Assembly: GCA_001771065.1 (NCBI GenBank)
Contig: MESQ01000005.1
Location: 1-64,000, forward strand
Direction: 5' to 3'
Length of the DNA: 64,000 bases
Source of the DNA: Burkholderiales bacterium RIFOXYD12_FULL_59_19
GTDB taxonomy: Bacteria > Pseudomonadota > Gammaproteobacteria > Burkholderiales > Burkholderiaceae_C
This document shows, piece by piece, positions 55,035-63,467 of the stretch. The notes beneath the pieces are model-generated. The model was not told the DNA's origin. It was given only the letters and a program-made list of their open reading frames with translations, and did not search any database. The position numbers and the translations under genes were made by a program. The number at the start of each line of letters is the position of its first letter. Positions within the stretch are counted from its first letter, which is position 1.

Positions 55035-56369
55035 TCAAACAAGTGCCCACGCCAGACCCAACAAGCCACAACCGGCAAGCACCGGAATCACACCCAGCCT
55101 GAACCGGAAAATAGCCACGGCAGCGGCCAAGCCAATGCACAACGCGGCCCATTCAAACCGGCCCGACTGGCCCTCGGGCCACAACACATGGGTTACAAAG
55201 AACAGCGCAAGATTGGCAATGACCCCCACCACAGCCGCTGTAATGCCCGTCATGGGCGCCGTGAACCCGAGCTTGCCATGGGTCGACTCAATAAAGGGGC
55301 CCCCGAGAAAAATAAACACGAAAGATGGTAAAAAGGTAAAAACCGTGACCACCGTCGCGGCCACGGCACCCGACAGGAAAAGTTCTTCGGCACCCATCAC
55401 CGCGTTGCGCCACCCCCCCAGAAAACCAACAAACGAGACCACCATGATCAGCGGTCCGGGTGTGGTTTCGCCCAGCGCCAGGCCGTCAATCATTTGGGGT
55501 GCAGTCAGCCACTGGTAGTGTTCTACCGCCCCCTGGTGGACATAGGGCAACACCGCGTAGGCACCGCCAAATGTCAACAGTGCCGCCTTGGTAAAAAACC
55601 AGGCCATCTGCGTCAGCACCGCCTCCCAGCCCCAGACCAGGCTCAGGCTGCCCATGCCTGCCAGCCAGATGCCTAGGCCCGTCAGCAAAACACGGGTGAA
55701 GCGCGCCCAAGTAAATAACGCATGCGCAGGTGTCGGCGTGGTGTCGTCGATCAGGGCCGGGCCGAAAGTCCGCAGCGCATTGGCGTTGTCGCCACCCACA
55801 GCAAACTGCGCCGGCGCAACACGCCCAGCGACATAGCCCAGCATGGCGGCCCCAAGCACGATCAGCGGAAATGGCAGGTGCAGCACAAAGATGGCCACAA
55901 AAGCGCCAATCGCAATGCCCCACAACCATGGGTTTGTCAGCACCCTGGCGCCAATGCGGTGAGTCGCCGCCGCCACAATGGCCGTGACTGCAGGCTTGAT
56001 GCCGTAAAGCACACCAGCCACAGCGGGCACGTCGCCAAAGGCCAGATAGACCCAGGACAGCGCGATCAAAATGACCAGCGAAGGCAAGATAAACAAACAA
56101 CCCGCCACCATGCCGCCCCAACTGCGATGCATCAACCAACCGATGTAAATGGCCAGTTGCTGGGCTTCGGGACCGGGCAGAAGCATGCAATAGTTCAGTG
56201 CATGCAGGAAACGTTTTTCAGATATCCAACGGCGGCGCTCCACCAGGTCCTGGTGCATGATGGCAATTTGCCCGGCCGGACCACCAAAACTGATAAAGCC
56301 AAGCTTGAGCCAATACCAGAAAGCCTGACCCAGGGTGATGTTGGAAAGGGGAGCGTTTGAATCGGTCAT
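55035..56369 (-). CDS. chrA: Chromate efflux transporter ChrA (two-domain)
   Basis: A membrane protein of about 444 residues from the CHR family, exporting chromate. The first CHR domain has FWYWLKLGFISFGGPAGQIAIMHQDLVERRRWISEKRFLHAL and LLPGPEAQQLAIYIGWL. The second repeats the pattern with TKAALLTFGGAYAVLPYV and GLALGETTPGPLIMVVSFVGFLGG. The start MTDSNAPL was preferred over an in-frame ATG five codons upstream. It is divergent from nasT and unrelated in function to the nitrogen genes around it. Confidence 0.92.
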   Translation of the reverse strand: MTDSNAPLSNITLGQAFWYWLKLGFISFGGPAGQIAIMHQDLVERRRWISEKRFLHALNYCMLLPGPEAQQLAIYIGWLMHRSWGGMVAGCLFILPSLVILIALSWVYLAFGDVPAVAGVLYGIKPAVTAIVAAATHRIGARVLTNPWLWGIAIGAFVAIFVLHLPFPLIVLGAAMLGYVAGRVAPAQFAVGGDNANALRTFGPALIDDTTPTPAHALFTWARFTRVLLTGLGIWLAGMGSLSLVWGWEAVLTQMAWFFTKAALLTFGGAYAVLPYVHQGAVEHYQWLTAPQMIDGLALGETTPGPLIMVVSFVGFLGGWRNAVMGAEELFLSGAVAATVVTVFTFLPSFVFIFLGGPFIESTHGKLGFTAPMTGITAAVVGVIANLALFFVTHVLWPEGQSGRFEWAALCIGLAAAVAIFRFRLGVIPVLAGCGLLGLAWALV

Positions 56370-56514
56370 GTGCCAGTCCAACATGGGGTGAAAAGGGGGC
56401 CAAAGAGCTTATAAAGGCGACAGATGGGCATTGTCATCGATGTACTGGTCCGGCATAGGTCGCAACGCGCCATCCAGACCTGCTATTGGCTCAAATCTTG
56501 CTGCACTGCACCGC

Positions 56515-57162
56515 ATGAACCCACGTTTGCGAATTGTTGTTGTTGCGCCCGACCTGGACATTGCTGACCCGGAAGACGAGCAAGCCGTTCGCCAGGCTGA
56601 TCGTTCGCGCAGCCTGCGCATTGGGCTGCTTGAAAACGGTTTTAACCTGATCGCCAGCCTGCCTGCCGACGTCTTTTTGAGCGAGCGTATTGCCCAGTTG
56701 CAACCCGACCTGATCATTGTCGACGCAGAGAGTGATGCCCGTGACGCACTGGAGCATGTGGTGATGGCCACGCGCGACGAGCGCCGCCCGATCGTCATGT
56801 TCACCAACGACGATGACACCCGGCATGTCAAGGACGCCGTGGCCGCAGGTGTGTCGGCCTACATCGTTGCCGGCCTTTCGCCTGAGCGCATTCGCCCGAT
56901 TCTGGACGTGGCGCTGGCGCGCTTCGAGCACGAGCAGGCACTCCTGCAAACCCTGGCCAACACGCAAAGCGAGCGCGACGAACTGAGCGCCGAACTCAAG
57001 GACCGCAAGCTGATCGACCGCGCCAAGGGTCTGCTGATGCAGCGCCAGAACCTGAGCGAAGACGAAGCATTCAAAAAAATGCGCAAGACCGCCATGGACA
57101 AGGGCCTGAAGCTGGCTGACGTGGCACAGCGGATGCTTGATGTGGCCGATTTACTGGGCTAA
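56515..57162 (+). CDS. nasT: NasT-type ANTAR antitermination regulator
   Basis: A 215-residue response-regulator-like protein. A receiver-like domain (~5-140) retains an Asp at LIIVDAESDARDAL, but its N-terminal acidic pocket is unusual. An insertion (IADPEDEQAVRQADRSRS) separates the first strand from the first helix. The C-terminal ANTAR RNA-binding domain (~155-212) reads LKDRKLIDRAKGLLMQRQNLSEDEAFKKMRKTAMDKGLKLADVAQRML. It should bind the two hexaloop hairpins in the leader just downstream (57322-57373) and prevent termination. The usual nitrate-sensing partner NasS is not in the window. Confidence 0.88.
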   Translation: MNPRLRIVVVAPDLDIADPEDEQAVRQADRSRSLRIGLLENGFNLIASLPADVFLSERIAQLQPDLIIVDAESDARDALEHVVMATRDERRPIVMFTNDDDTRHVKDAVAAGVSAYIVAGLSPERIRPILDVALARFEHEQALLQTLANTQSERDELSAELKDRKLIDRAKGLLMQRQNLSEDEAFKKMRKTAMDKGLKLADVAQRMLDVADLLG

Positions 57163-57180
57163 TTTGGTGCACCGCACAAA
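57163..57180. promoter_or_regulatory. Candidate NtrC enhancer site
   Basis: TTTGGTGC-ACC-GCACAAA, a near-symmetrical site resembling NtrC binding sites (GCAC/GTGC arms), ~150 bp upstream of the predicted sigma-54 start. It begins directly after the nasT stop codon. Confidence 0.45.
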
Positions 57181-57292
57181 TACAGTGCAGATCCTCGCAA
57201 GCCTAGGGAAAGCGTTGTTTTTCACGCCAGAGCATTACAAAATATACACATAACACTCCTCAGTTAATAGCATTGTCATGAATTAATTATCC

Positions 57293-57308
57293 TGGCACAC
57301 AGATTGCT
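57293..57308 (+). promoter_or_regulatory. Sigma-54 promoter of the nitrate assimilation operon
   Basis: TGGCAC-N5-TTGCT with GG-N10-GC spacing, a full match to the sigma-54 core. Transcription should begin near 57319, placing the first ANTAR hairpin at the very 5' end of the RNA. It suggests nitrogen-limitation control through NtrC. Confidence 0.85.
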
Positions 57309-57321
57309 TATATCCAAACAA

Positions 57322-57373
57322 GACCAGCGATGGTCGTTTGACCGGGGCCACCCAACGGCGGGTGGGCCCGGTC
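57322..57373 (+). ncRNA. ANTAR-binding leader RNA (two hexaloop hairpins)
   Basis: P1 is GACC-AGCGAT-GGTC (57322-57335). After four bases, P2 (57340-57373) has a 14-base-pair stem with one mismatch and loop AACGGC. Both six-base loops have A at position 1 and G at position 4, the recognition rule for ANTAR proteins such as NasR and EutV. P2 does not overlap the terminator, as in the nasF leader of Klebsiella. NasT, encoded directly upstream, is the expected ligand. Confidence 0.9.
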
Positions 57374-57384
57374 TGATCCGGACA

Positions 57385-57448
57385 AAGGCGTCCCCACAGG
57401 CTCGACACGTGTCACACATGTTGAGCCTTGTGAGGACGCCTTTTTTTT
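57385..57448 (+). terminator. Intrinsic terminator in the nas leader (attenuator)
   Basis: A long hairpin with outer stem AAGGCGTCC/GGACGCCTT and inner stem around CACAGGCTC/GAGCCTTGTG, followed by eight T. It lies between the ANTAR hairpins and nrtA and should stop transcription unless NasT is bound to the leader. Confidence 0.92.
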
Positions 57449-57480
57449 GTTCTGCCACCCCTCACCTGAAGGAAACTGCC

Positions 57481-58725
57481 ATGACTGATTTTTTGAAACC
57501 CAGCCTGAGCCGACGTGCGGTCCTGCAAACGGCCGCCGTTGGCGCCATTGGCATCAGCCCCGCATTACGCGCCGCCGTCTATGCCGCGGGTTCCGATGCC
57601 CCCGAAAAAACCGAGGTCAAGATTGGTTTTATCCCGCTCACCGACTGCGCCAGCGTGGTGATGGCGGCAGAACTGGGTCTGGACAAAAAATACGGTGTCA
57701 AGATCATTCCCACCAAAGAATCCAGCTGGGCCGGCGTGCGCGACAAACTGGTCAATGGTGAGCTGGACTTTGCCCATGTGTTGTACGGCCTGATTTATGG
57801 CGTACACCTGGGCGTGGGTGGCGCAAAAAAGGACATGGCGGTGCTGATGAACCTGAACCACAACGGCCAGGCTATCACTTTGAGCAAGAAGCTGGCCGAC
57901 AAGGGCGCCGTGGACGGAGCCGGCCTGGCCAAGTTGATGGGCCTGGAAAAGCGCGAATACACTTTTGCCCAGACCTTTCCTACCGGCACCCATGCCATGT
58001 GGCTGTATTACTGGCTGGCGGCCAATGGCATCAACCCCATGAAAGACGCCAAGGTCATCACCGTGCCGCCACCGCAAATGGTGGCCAACATGCGGGTTGG
58101 CAACATGGACGGTTTTTGTGTGGGCGAGCCCTGGAACCACCGCGCCATCATCGACGGCATTGGGGTTACCGCTGCCACCACACAAGAAATCTGGAAAGAC
58201 CACCCCGAAAAGGTGCTGGGCACCACCGCCGACTTTGTCAAGAAGTACCCCAACACCGCACGCGCCGTGACAGCGGCCATTCTGGAAGCCGGCAAGTGGA
58301 TCGACGCCGGTCTGCAAAACAAGAACAAGATGGCCGAAACCATTGCCGCCAAGTCGTATGTGAACACCAGCGTGGACGCCATCAACCAGCGCATTCTGGG
58401 GCGTTACCAGAACGGCATGGGCAAAACCTGGGACGACCCCAACCACATGAAGTTTTTCAATGACGGTGCGGTCAACTTCCCCTACCTGTCGGACGGCATG
58501 TGGTTCCTGACCCAGCACAAACGCTGGGGTTTGCTCAAGGAGCACCCGGACTACCTGGCGGTGGCCAAACAGATCAACCAGATCGACATTTACAAACAGG
58601 CCGCCACCGCATCCAAAACGCCGATCCCGAAGGACGTGATGCGCACCAGCAAGCTGATCGATGGTGTCGTGTGGGACGGCAAAGACCCGAAAAAATACGC
58701 CGACGGGTTCAAGGTCAAGGTTTAA
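57481..58725 (+). CDS. nrtA: Nitrate ABC transporter substrate-binding protein
   Basis: A 414-residue exported protein with a Tat-like leader (SRRAVLQTAAVGAIGISPALRAAVYAA). The mature part is of the NrtA/NasF/SsuA-like family: EVKIGFIPLTDCASVVMAAELGLDKKYGVKI, then ESSWAGVRDKLVNGELDFAHVLYGLIYG and FPTGTHAMWLYYWLAANGINP. It should bind nitrate (and nitrite) for NrtBD. The Tat-type leader argues against it being the cytoplasmic sensor NasS. GAAGGAAA precedes the ATG. Confidence 0.92.
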   Translation: MTDFLKPSLSRRAVLQTAAVGAIGISPALRAAVYAAGSDAPEKTEVKIGFIPLTDCASVVMAAELGLDKKYGVKIIPTKESSWAGVRDKLVNGELDFAHVLYGLIYGVHLGVGGAKKDMAVLMNLNHNGQAITLSKKLADKGAVDGAGLAKLMGLEKREYTFAQTFPTGTHAMWLYYWLAANGINPMKDAKVITVPPPQMVANMRVGNMDGFCVGEPWNHRAIIDGIGVTAATTQEIWKDHPEKVLGTTADFVKKYPNTARAVTAAILEAGKWIDAGLQNKNKMAETIAAKSYVNTSVDAINQRILGRYQNGMGKTWDDPNHMKFFNDGAVNFPYLSDGMWFLTQHKRWGLLKEHPDYLAVAKQINQIDIYKQAATASKTPIPKDVMRTSKLIDGVVWDGKDPKKYADGFKVKV

Positions 58726-58750
58726 CCCTTCACATCACAGGAGTCACACC

Positions 58751-59671
58751 ATGGTCAGCGCCGTTTTTCACGCACCACTGGCAGCCTCAGGCTCAGAAGC
58801 TGTGGCCTCTGCCGTCACTCATAAGGCCATGCCATCCGTCACCCCTCACGTCGAACCGGCAAAGGCCGTCACACAAAAATCACCTTACGACTGGCGTGGC
58901 CTGTGGTTGGCCGTGTTGCCACCGGTGCTCGGGTTTAGCCTGCTGATCGGCATCTGGGCGCTGGTGTCGATCAGCACCGCCAGCAGCATCCCGTCGCCGG
59001 TGGCGACCTTTGAGCAGGCGGTGGTGATTTTCAGCGACCCGTTTTACCGCAACGGCCCCAACGACCAGGGTCTGGGCTGGAACATTTTGATGTCGCTGGA
59101 GCGTGTGGCGCTGGGTTTTGGGCTGGCCGCTGCGGTGGGTATTCCGGCCGGGTTTGCGATTGGCCGGTTCGAGTTTCTGAGCCGGATGTTCAACCCGCTG
59201 ATCAGCCTGCTGCGCCCGGTGTCCCCCCTGGCCTGGCTGCCGATTGGCCTGCTGGTGTTCAAGGGGGCTGACCCGGCTGCCATCTGGACCATATTTATCT
59301 GCTCGATCTGGCCCATGATCATCAACACCGCAGTGGGTGTACAGCGTGTGCCGCAAGACTACATGAACGTGGCCCGGGTGCTGAACCTGAGCGAATGGAA
59401 GATCGTCACCAAGATCCTGTTCCCCTCGGTGCTGCCTTACATGTTGACTGGTGTGCGACTGGCGGTTGGCACCGCCTGGCTGGTCATTGTGGCAGCCGAG
59501 ATGCTGACCGGTGGTGTCGGCATTGGTTTCTGGGTCTGGGACGAGTGGAACAACCTGAATGTCAAAAACATCATCATCGCCATTTTTGTGATCGGCATTG
59601 TCGGGCTGATCCTCGAGTACGCACTGATCAAGATCGCTACGGCATTCACATTCGAGGAGGTCAAATCATGA
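58751..59671 (+). CDS. nrtB: Nitrate ABC transporter permease
   Basis: A 306-residue permease. A ~50-residue N-terminal tail precedes six helices, with the EAA-loop region around VQRVPQDYMNVARVLNLSEWKIVTKILFPSVLPYMLTGVRLAVG and AEMLTGGVGIGFWVWDEWNNLN, typical of NrtB. The ATG at 58751 (MVSAVFHAP) was chosen by position after nrtA. It overlaps nrtD by four bases (ATGA). Confidence 0.93.
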   Translation: MVSAVFHAPLAASGSEAVASAVTHKAMPSVTPHVEPAKAVTQKSPYDWRGLWLAVLPPVLGFSLLIGIWALVSISTASSIPSPVATFEQAVVIFSDPFYRNGPNDQGLGWNILMSLERVALGFGLAAAVGIPAGFAIGRFEFLSRMFNPLISLLRPVSPLAWLPIGLLVFKGADPAAIWTIFICSIWPMIINTAVGVQRVPQDYMNVARVLNLSEWKIVTKILFPSVLPYMLTGVRLAVGTAWLVIVAAEMLTGGVGIGFWVWDEWNNLNVKNIIIAIFVIGIVGLILEYALIKIATAFTFEEVKS

Positions 59672-60504
59672 ACCCCAACCAGACCAGCAAGTTCATCGAC
59701 ATTGTGGGTGTTGAACAAACTTTTAAGACCAAAAAAGGGCCGTTTTGCGCATTGCGGGACATCCATTTGACGGTGGCCAAGGGCGAGTTTGTGGCCCTGA
59801 TCGGCCACTCGGGTTGTGGCAAGTCCACCCTGCTCAACCTGATTGCCGGCCTGACCACACCCACACAAGGCCACCTGCTGTGTGATAACCGTGAAATTGC
59901 CGGCCCCGGCCCGGACCGCGCCGTGGTGTTTCAAAACCATTCCCTGCTGCCCTGGCTCACCTGCTTTGAAAACGTCTATCTCGGTGTCGAGCGGGTTTTT
60001 GGCGCGGCCAACAAAACCACCGGCGCCACCAGCGAAAACAAGGCCCAGCTCATGGCACGCACCGATGCTGCGCTGGCGCTGGTGGGCTTGACCCCGGCAG
60101 CGCAAAAACGCCCCGGTGAAATCTCGGGCGGCATGAAACAGCGCGTTGGTATAGCCCGCGCCCTGGCGATGGAACCCAAGGTATTGCTGATGGACGAACC
60201 CTTTGGCGCCCTCGATGCCCTGACCCGAGCCAAGCTACAGGACGAACTGCTCGAAATTGTGGCGCGCACCCACAGCACAGTGGTGATGGTGACACACGAT
60301 GTAGATGAAGCCGTACTGCTGAGTGACAAGATCGTGATGATGACCAACGGCCCGGCCGCCACCATTGGCGAAGTGCTCAGCGTCGACTTGCCACGCCCGC
60401 GCAACCGGGTGCAACTGGCCGACAGTCCGCAGTACCTGCAACATCGCAAAGCCGTGATCGACTTTTTGTACACCCGGCAGGTGCATGTGGAAAAAGCTGC
60501 CTGA
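59668..60504 (+). CDS. nrtD: Nitrate ABC transporter ATP-binding protein
   Basis: A 278-residue ATPase with Walker A GHSGCGKSTLLNL, signature EISGGMKQRVGIARAL and Walker B VLLMDEPFGALDALTRAKL. A long Q-loop-side insertion (VFGAANKTTGATSENKAQ) is present. It lacks the NrtA-like C-terminal regulatory domain of NrtC, so it corresponds to NrtD and presumably works as a homodimer with NrtB. nirB begins 77 bases on. Confidence 0.93.
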   Translation: MNPNQTSKFIDIVGVEQTFKTKKGPFCALRDIHLTVAKGEFVALIGHSGCGKSTLLNLIAGLTTPTQGHLLCDNREIAGPGPDRAVVFQNHSLLPWLTCFENVYLGVERVFGAANKTTGATSENKAQLMARTDAALALVGLTPAAQKRPGEISGGMKQRVGIARALAMEPKVLLMDEPFGALDALTRAKLQDELLEIVARTHSTVVMVTHDVDEAVLLSDKIVMMTNGPAATIGEVLSVDLPRPRNRVQLADSPQYLQHRKAVIDFLYTRQVHVEKAA

Positions 60505-60581
60505 AACCTTGCGGGACGGACCAACACCACTGGGCGAAGCAAGGTGCAGTTGCTCGGTCTTCAACTCATGAAGGAAACATC

Positions 60582-63047
60582 ATGGATATGCGTGTAGAAG
60601 CTAAAGCAAAAATGAAACTCGTGATGGTCGGCAACGGCATGGCTGGCGTCCGTACGCTGGAAGAGCTGCTCAAAATCGCGCCTGAGCTGTATGACATCAC
60701 CGTCTTTGGCGCCGAGCCGCACCCCAACTACAACCGCATTTTGTTGTCGCCGGTGCTGGCCGGTGAACAAACGCTCGACGAGATCGTGCTCAACGACTGG
60801 TCATGGTACACAGACAACCACATCACCCTGCACGCGGGCTGGCGTGTCACCTCAGTGGACCGCGTCAAGCGTCTGGTGCATGCTGCGAACGCCGCCGGTG
60901 AGACCCTCAGCACCAACTACGACCGCCTGCTGCTGTGCACTGGTTCCAACCCCTTCATGCTGCCGATCCCAGGCAAGGACCTGCAAGGCGTGATCGCCTA
61001 CCGCGACATTGCCGACACCAACGCCATGATCCAAGCCGCCACCCGGTATAAACATGCAGTGGTGATTGGTGGTGGCCTGCTCGGCCTGGAAGCCGCCAAC
61101 GGCCTGATGCGCCGCGGCATGACAGTCAGCGTGGTGCATGTGATGCCCACACTGATGGAGCGCCAACTCGATGTGGTAGCAGGCAAGCTGCTGCAAAAAT
61201 CACTGGAAGAACGGGGCCTGAGCTTTCTGATGGGTGCACAAACCCAGGAACTGGTGGGCGGACCGGATGGCCGGGTTACCGCCATCAAATTCAAGGACGG
61301 CACGCAGGTTCCCGCCGACCTGGTGGTGATGGCGGTCGGCATACGCCCCAATGTGGAACTGGCGCAAAACATGCGACTGCACTGCGACAAGGGCATCGTG
61401 GTCAACGACACGCTGCAAACCACCACCGACGCCCGCATTTACAGCGTCGGTGAATGCGCTGCCCACCGCGGCACCGCCTACGGGCTGGTGGCGCCGCTGT
61501 TCGAGCAGGCCAAGGTGGCTGCCAATCACCTGGCGCTATTCGGCATTGGCCGGTATGTCGGATCGCTGACTTCGACCAAGCTCAAGGTCACCGGCATTGA
61601 CCTGTTCAGTGCGGGCAACTTTGGCGGCGGCGAAGGCACGGAAGAAATCATCATGAGTGACCCCAAGGGCGGGGTCTACAAGAAGCTGGTGCTCAAAGAC
61701 GACAAGCTGGTGGGGGCCTGCCTGTATGGCGACACCGTCGACGGCAGCTGGTACTTCAAGCTGCTGCGTGATGGCCGCAACGTACACGACATCCGCGACA
61801 AGCTGATGTTTGGCGAATCCAACATCGGTGACGCCGGCCACGAGGGTCACAACAAGGCAGCCGCAATGAAAGACAGCGACGAGGTCTGCGGTTGTAATGG
61901 TGTGACCAAGGGCACCATCTGCAAGGTCATCAAGGAAAAGGGCTTGTTCACGCTGGACGAAGTACGCAAACACACCAAGGCCAGCGCCTCATGTGGCTCC
62001 TGCACCGGCCTGGTCGAGCAGTTGCTGATGTTCACCGCCGGCGGCGACTACTCGGCCACACCCAAAACCAAGGCCATGTGCGCTTGCACCGAGCACGGTC
62101 ACCAGGCAGTGCGCGATGCCATCAAAACCAACCAGTTGCTCAAAATTTCCGATGTGTTTGCTTTTCTGGAATGGAAAACACCCAACGGCTGCGCCTCATG
62201 CCGCCCGGCCATCAACTACTACCTGATCAGCACCTGGCCCAAACTGGCCATGGACGACCCACAAAGCCGCTTCATCAATGAGCGCTCTCACGCCAACATC
62301 CAGAAAGACGGCAGCTACAGCGTGATCCCGCGCATGTGGGGTGGCGAGACCACGGCCAGCGAATTGCGTCGTATTGCCGATGTGGTCGACAAATACAAGA
62401 TTCCGACCGTCAAGGTCACCGGTGGCCAGCGCATTGACCTGCTGGGGGTGAAAAAGGAAGACCTGCAGGCGGTCTGGAAAGACATCGGCATGCCGTCCGG
62501 TCACGCCTACGCCAAAGCGTTGCGCACCGTCAAGACCTGTGTTGGCAGTGAGTGGTGCCGCATGGGTACGCAGGACAGCACCCAGATGGGCAAGGACCTG
62601 GAACGTGCCATGTGGCGCATGTACGCGCCGCACAAGGTCAAGTTCGCCGTCTCGGGCTGCCCGCGCAACTGCGCCGAGGCCGGCATCAAGGACGTCGGCA
62701 TCATTGGCGTCGACAGCGGTTGGGAAATGTACGTGGCGGGCAACGGCGGCATCAAGACCGAAGTGGCGCACTTTCTGGTCAAGGTCAAAACGGCCGCCGA
62801 GGTGCTGGAATACACCGGCGCTTTCTGTGAGCTGTACCGCACCGAGGGCTGGTACCTGGAACGCACGGTGCATTACGTCAACCGTGTCGGCCTGGACTAC
62901 GTCAAGAAACGCATTGTGGAAGACCACACCGGCCGCAAGGCACTGTGGGAAAACCTGCAATTTGCCCTCGACGGCGAGCCCGACCCCTGGTTTGAATTTG
63001 ACAAGGCGGCCGTCGACACCCGCCAGTTTGAAGCCCTGAGCGTTTAA
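60582..63047 (+). CDS. nirB: NADH-dependent assimilatory nitrite reductase large subunit
   Basis: An 821-residue enzyme reducing nitrite to ammonium with NADH. Residues ~10-320 are an FAD/NAD(P)-binding pyridine nucleotide-disulfide oxidoreductase (LVMVGNGMAGVRTLEELL; VVIGGGLLGLEAANGL). Next come BFD-like [2Fe-2S] regions (CGCNGVTKGTIC ... CGSCTGLV; CACTEHGH ... CASCRP). The C-terminal sirohaem/[4Fe-4S] domain has CVGSEWCRMG and VSGCPRNCAEAG. AAGGAA precedes the ATG. It is cotranscribed with nirD, 11 bases downstream. Confidence 0.95.
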   Translation: MDMRVEAKAKMKLVMVGNGMAGVRTLEELLKIAPELYDITVFGAEPHPNYNRILLSPVLAGEQTLDEIVLNDWSWYTDNHITLHAGWRVTSVDRVKRLVHAANAAGETLSTNYDRLLLCTGSNPFMLPIPGKDLQGVIAYRDIADTNAMIQAATRYKHAVVIGGGLLGLEAANGLMRRGMTVSVVHVMPTLMERQLDVVAGKLLQKSLEERGLSFLMGAQTQELVGGPDGRVTAIKFKDGTQVPADLVVMAVGIRPNVELAQNMRLHCDKGIVVNDTLQTTTDARIYSVGECAAHRGTAYGLVAPLFEQAKVAANHLALFGIGRYVGSLTSTKLKVTGIDLFSAGNFGGGEGTEEIIMSDPKGGVYKKLVLKDDKLVGACLYGDTVDGSWYFKLLRDGRNVHDIRDKLMFGESNIGDAGHEGHNKAAAMKDSDEVCGCNGVTKGTICKVIKEKGLFTLDEVRKHTKASASCGSCTGLVEQLLMFTAGGDYSATPKTKAMCACTEHGHQAVRDAIKTNQLLKISDVFAFLEWKTPNGCASCRPAINYYLISTWPKLAMDDPQSRFINERSHANIQKDGSYSVIPRMWGGETTASELRRIADVVDKYKIPTVKVTGGQRIDLLGVKKEDLQAVWKDIGMPSGHAYAKALRTVKTCVGSEWCRMGTQDSTQMGKDLERAMWRMYAPHKVKFAVSGCPRNCAEAGIKDVGIIGVDSGWEMYVAGNGGIKTEVAHFLVKVKTAAEVLEYTGAFCELYRTEGWYLERTVHYVNRVGLDYVKKRIVEDHTGRKALWENLQFALDGEPDPWFEFDKAAVDTRQFEALSV

Positions 63048-63058
63048 GGAAACACAAA

Positions 63059-63445
63059 ATGATGAATGATTGGACCCCCATCTGCCGTGTTGACGAGATC
63101 CCGGTGCTGGGCTCGCGCCGCGTGTCGCGCCCCCAGGGCCTGGACGTGGCGGTGTTTCGCAATGACAAGGACGAGGTGTTTGCCCTGCTCGACCGCTGCC
63201 CCCACAAAGGCGGGCCGCTGAGCCAGGGCATCGTGTTTGGCACCAGCGTGGCCTGCCCCTTGCACAACTGGACGATTGGCCTGTGCACCGGCCAGGCCGC
63301 CGCCCCCGATGAAGGCTGCACGCCGCGCTTCGAGGTCAAACTCACCGGGGGCCAGGTGTTTTTGAAGACCTCCGAGCTGACCAGCCACGCCACCGAGCTG
63401 ACGCGCCCGTTGGCGGGCCCGACACACCGCACGGCCTGTGCCTGA
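63059..63445 (+). CDS. nirD: Nitrite reductase small subunit NirD
   Basis: A 128-residue Rieske-fold partner of NirB. CPHKGGPLSQGIVFGTSVACPLHNW gives the Rieske C-x-H and C-x2-H ligands, so this copy probably binds a [2Fe-2S] cluster; some NirD proteins have lost it. Two ATGs in tandem (63059 and 63062) could start it. It lies 22 bases ahead of nasA. Confidence 0.93.
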   Translation: MMNDWTPICRVDEIPVLGSRRVSRPQGLDVAVFRNDKDEVFALLDRCPHKGGPLSQGIVFGTSVACPLHNWTIGLCTGQAAAPDEGCTPRFEVKLTGGQVFLKTSELTSHATELTRPLAGPTHRTACA

Positions 63446-63467
63446 AACCGACCGCACAAAGATAGTC

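Larger units (their letters stand above)
57163..57480 (+). other. Non-coding control region and leader of the nas operon
   Basis: These 318 bases carry, in order, a possible NtrC site, an AT-rich spacer, a sigma-54 promoter (57293-57308), two ANTAR hairpins (57322-57373), an intrinsic terminator (57385-57448) and the nrtA ribosome-binding site (GAAGGAAA). No protein gene lies in it. Confidence 0.85.

Noticed and set aside
57122..57137. A second sigma-54-like sequence (TGGCACAGCGGATGCT) in the end of nasT
   Set aside because: It has the right spacing but lies in coding sequence and lacks the TTG of the -12 element. The better match at 57293 sits directly before the leader.
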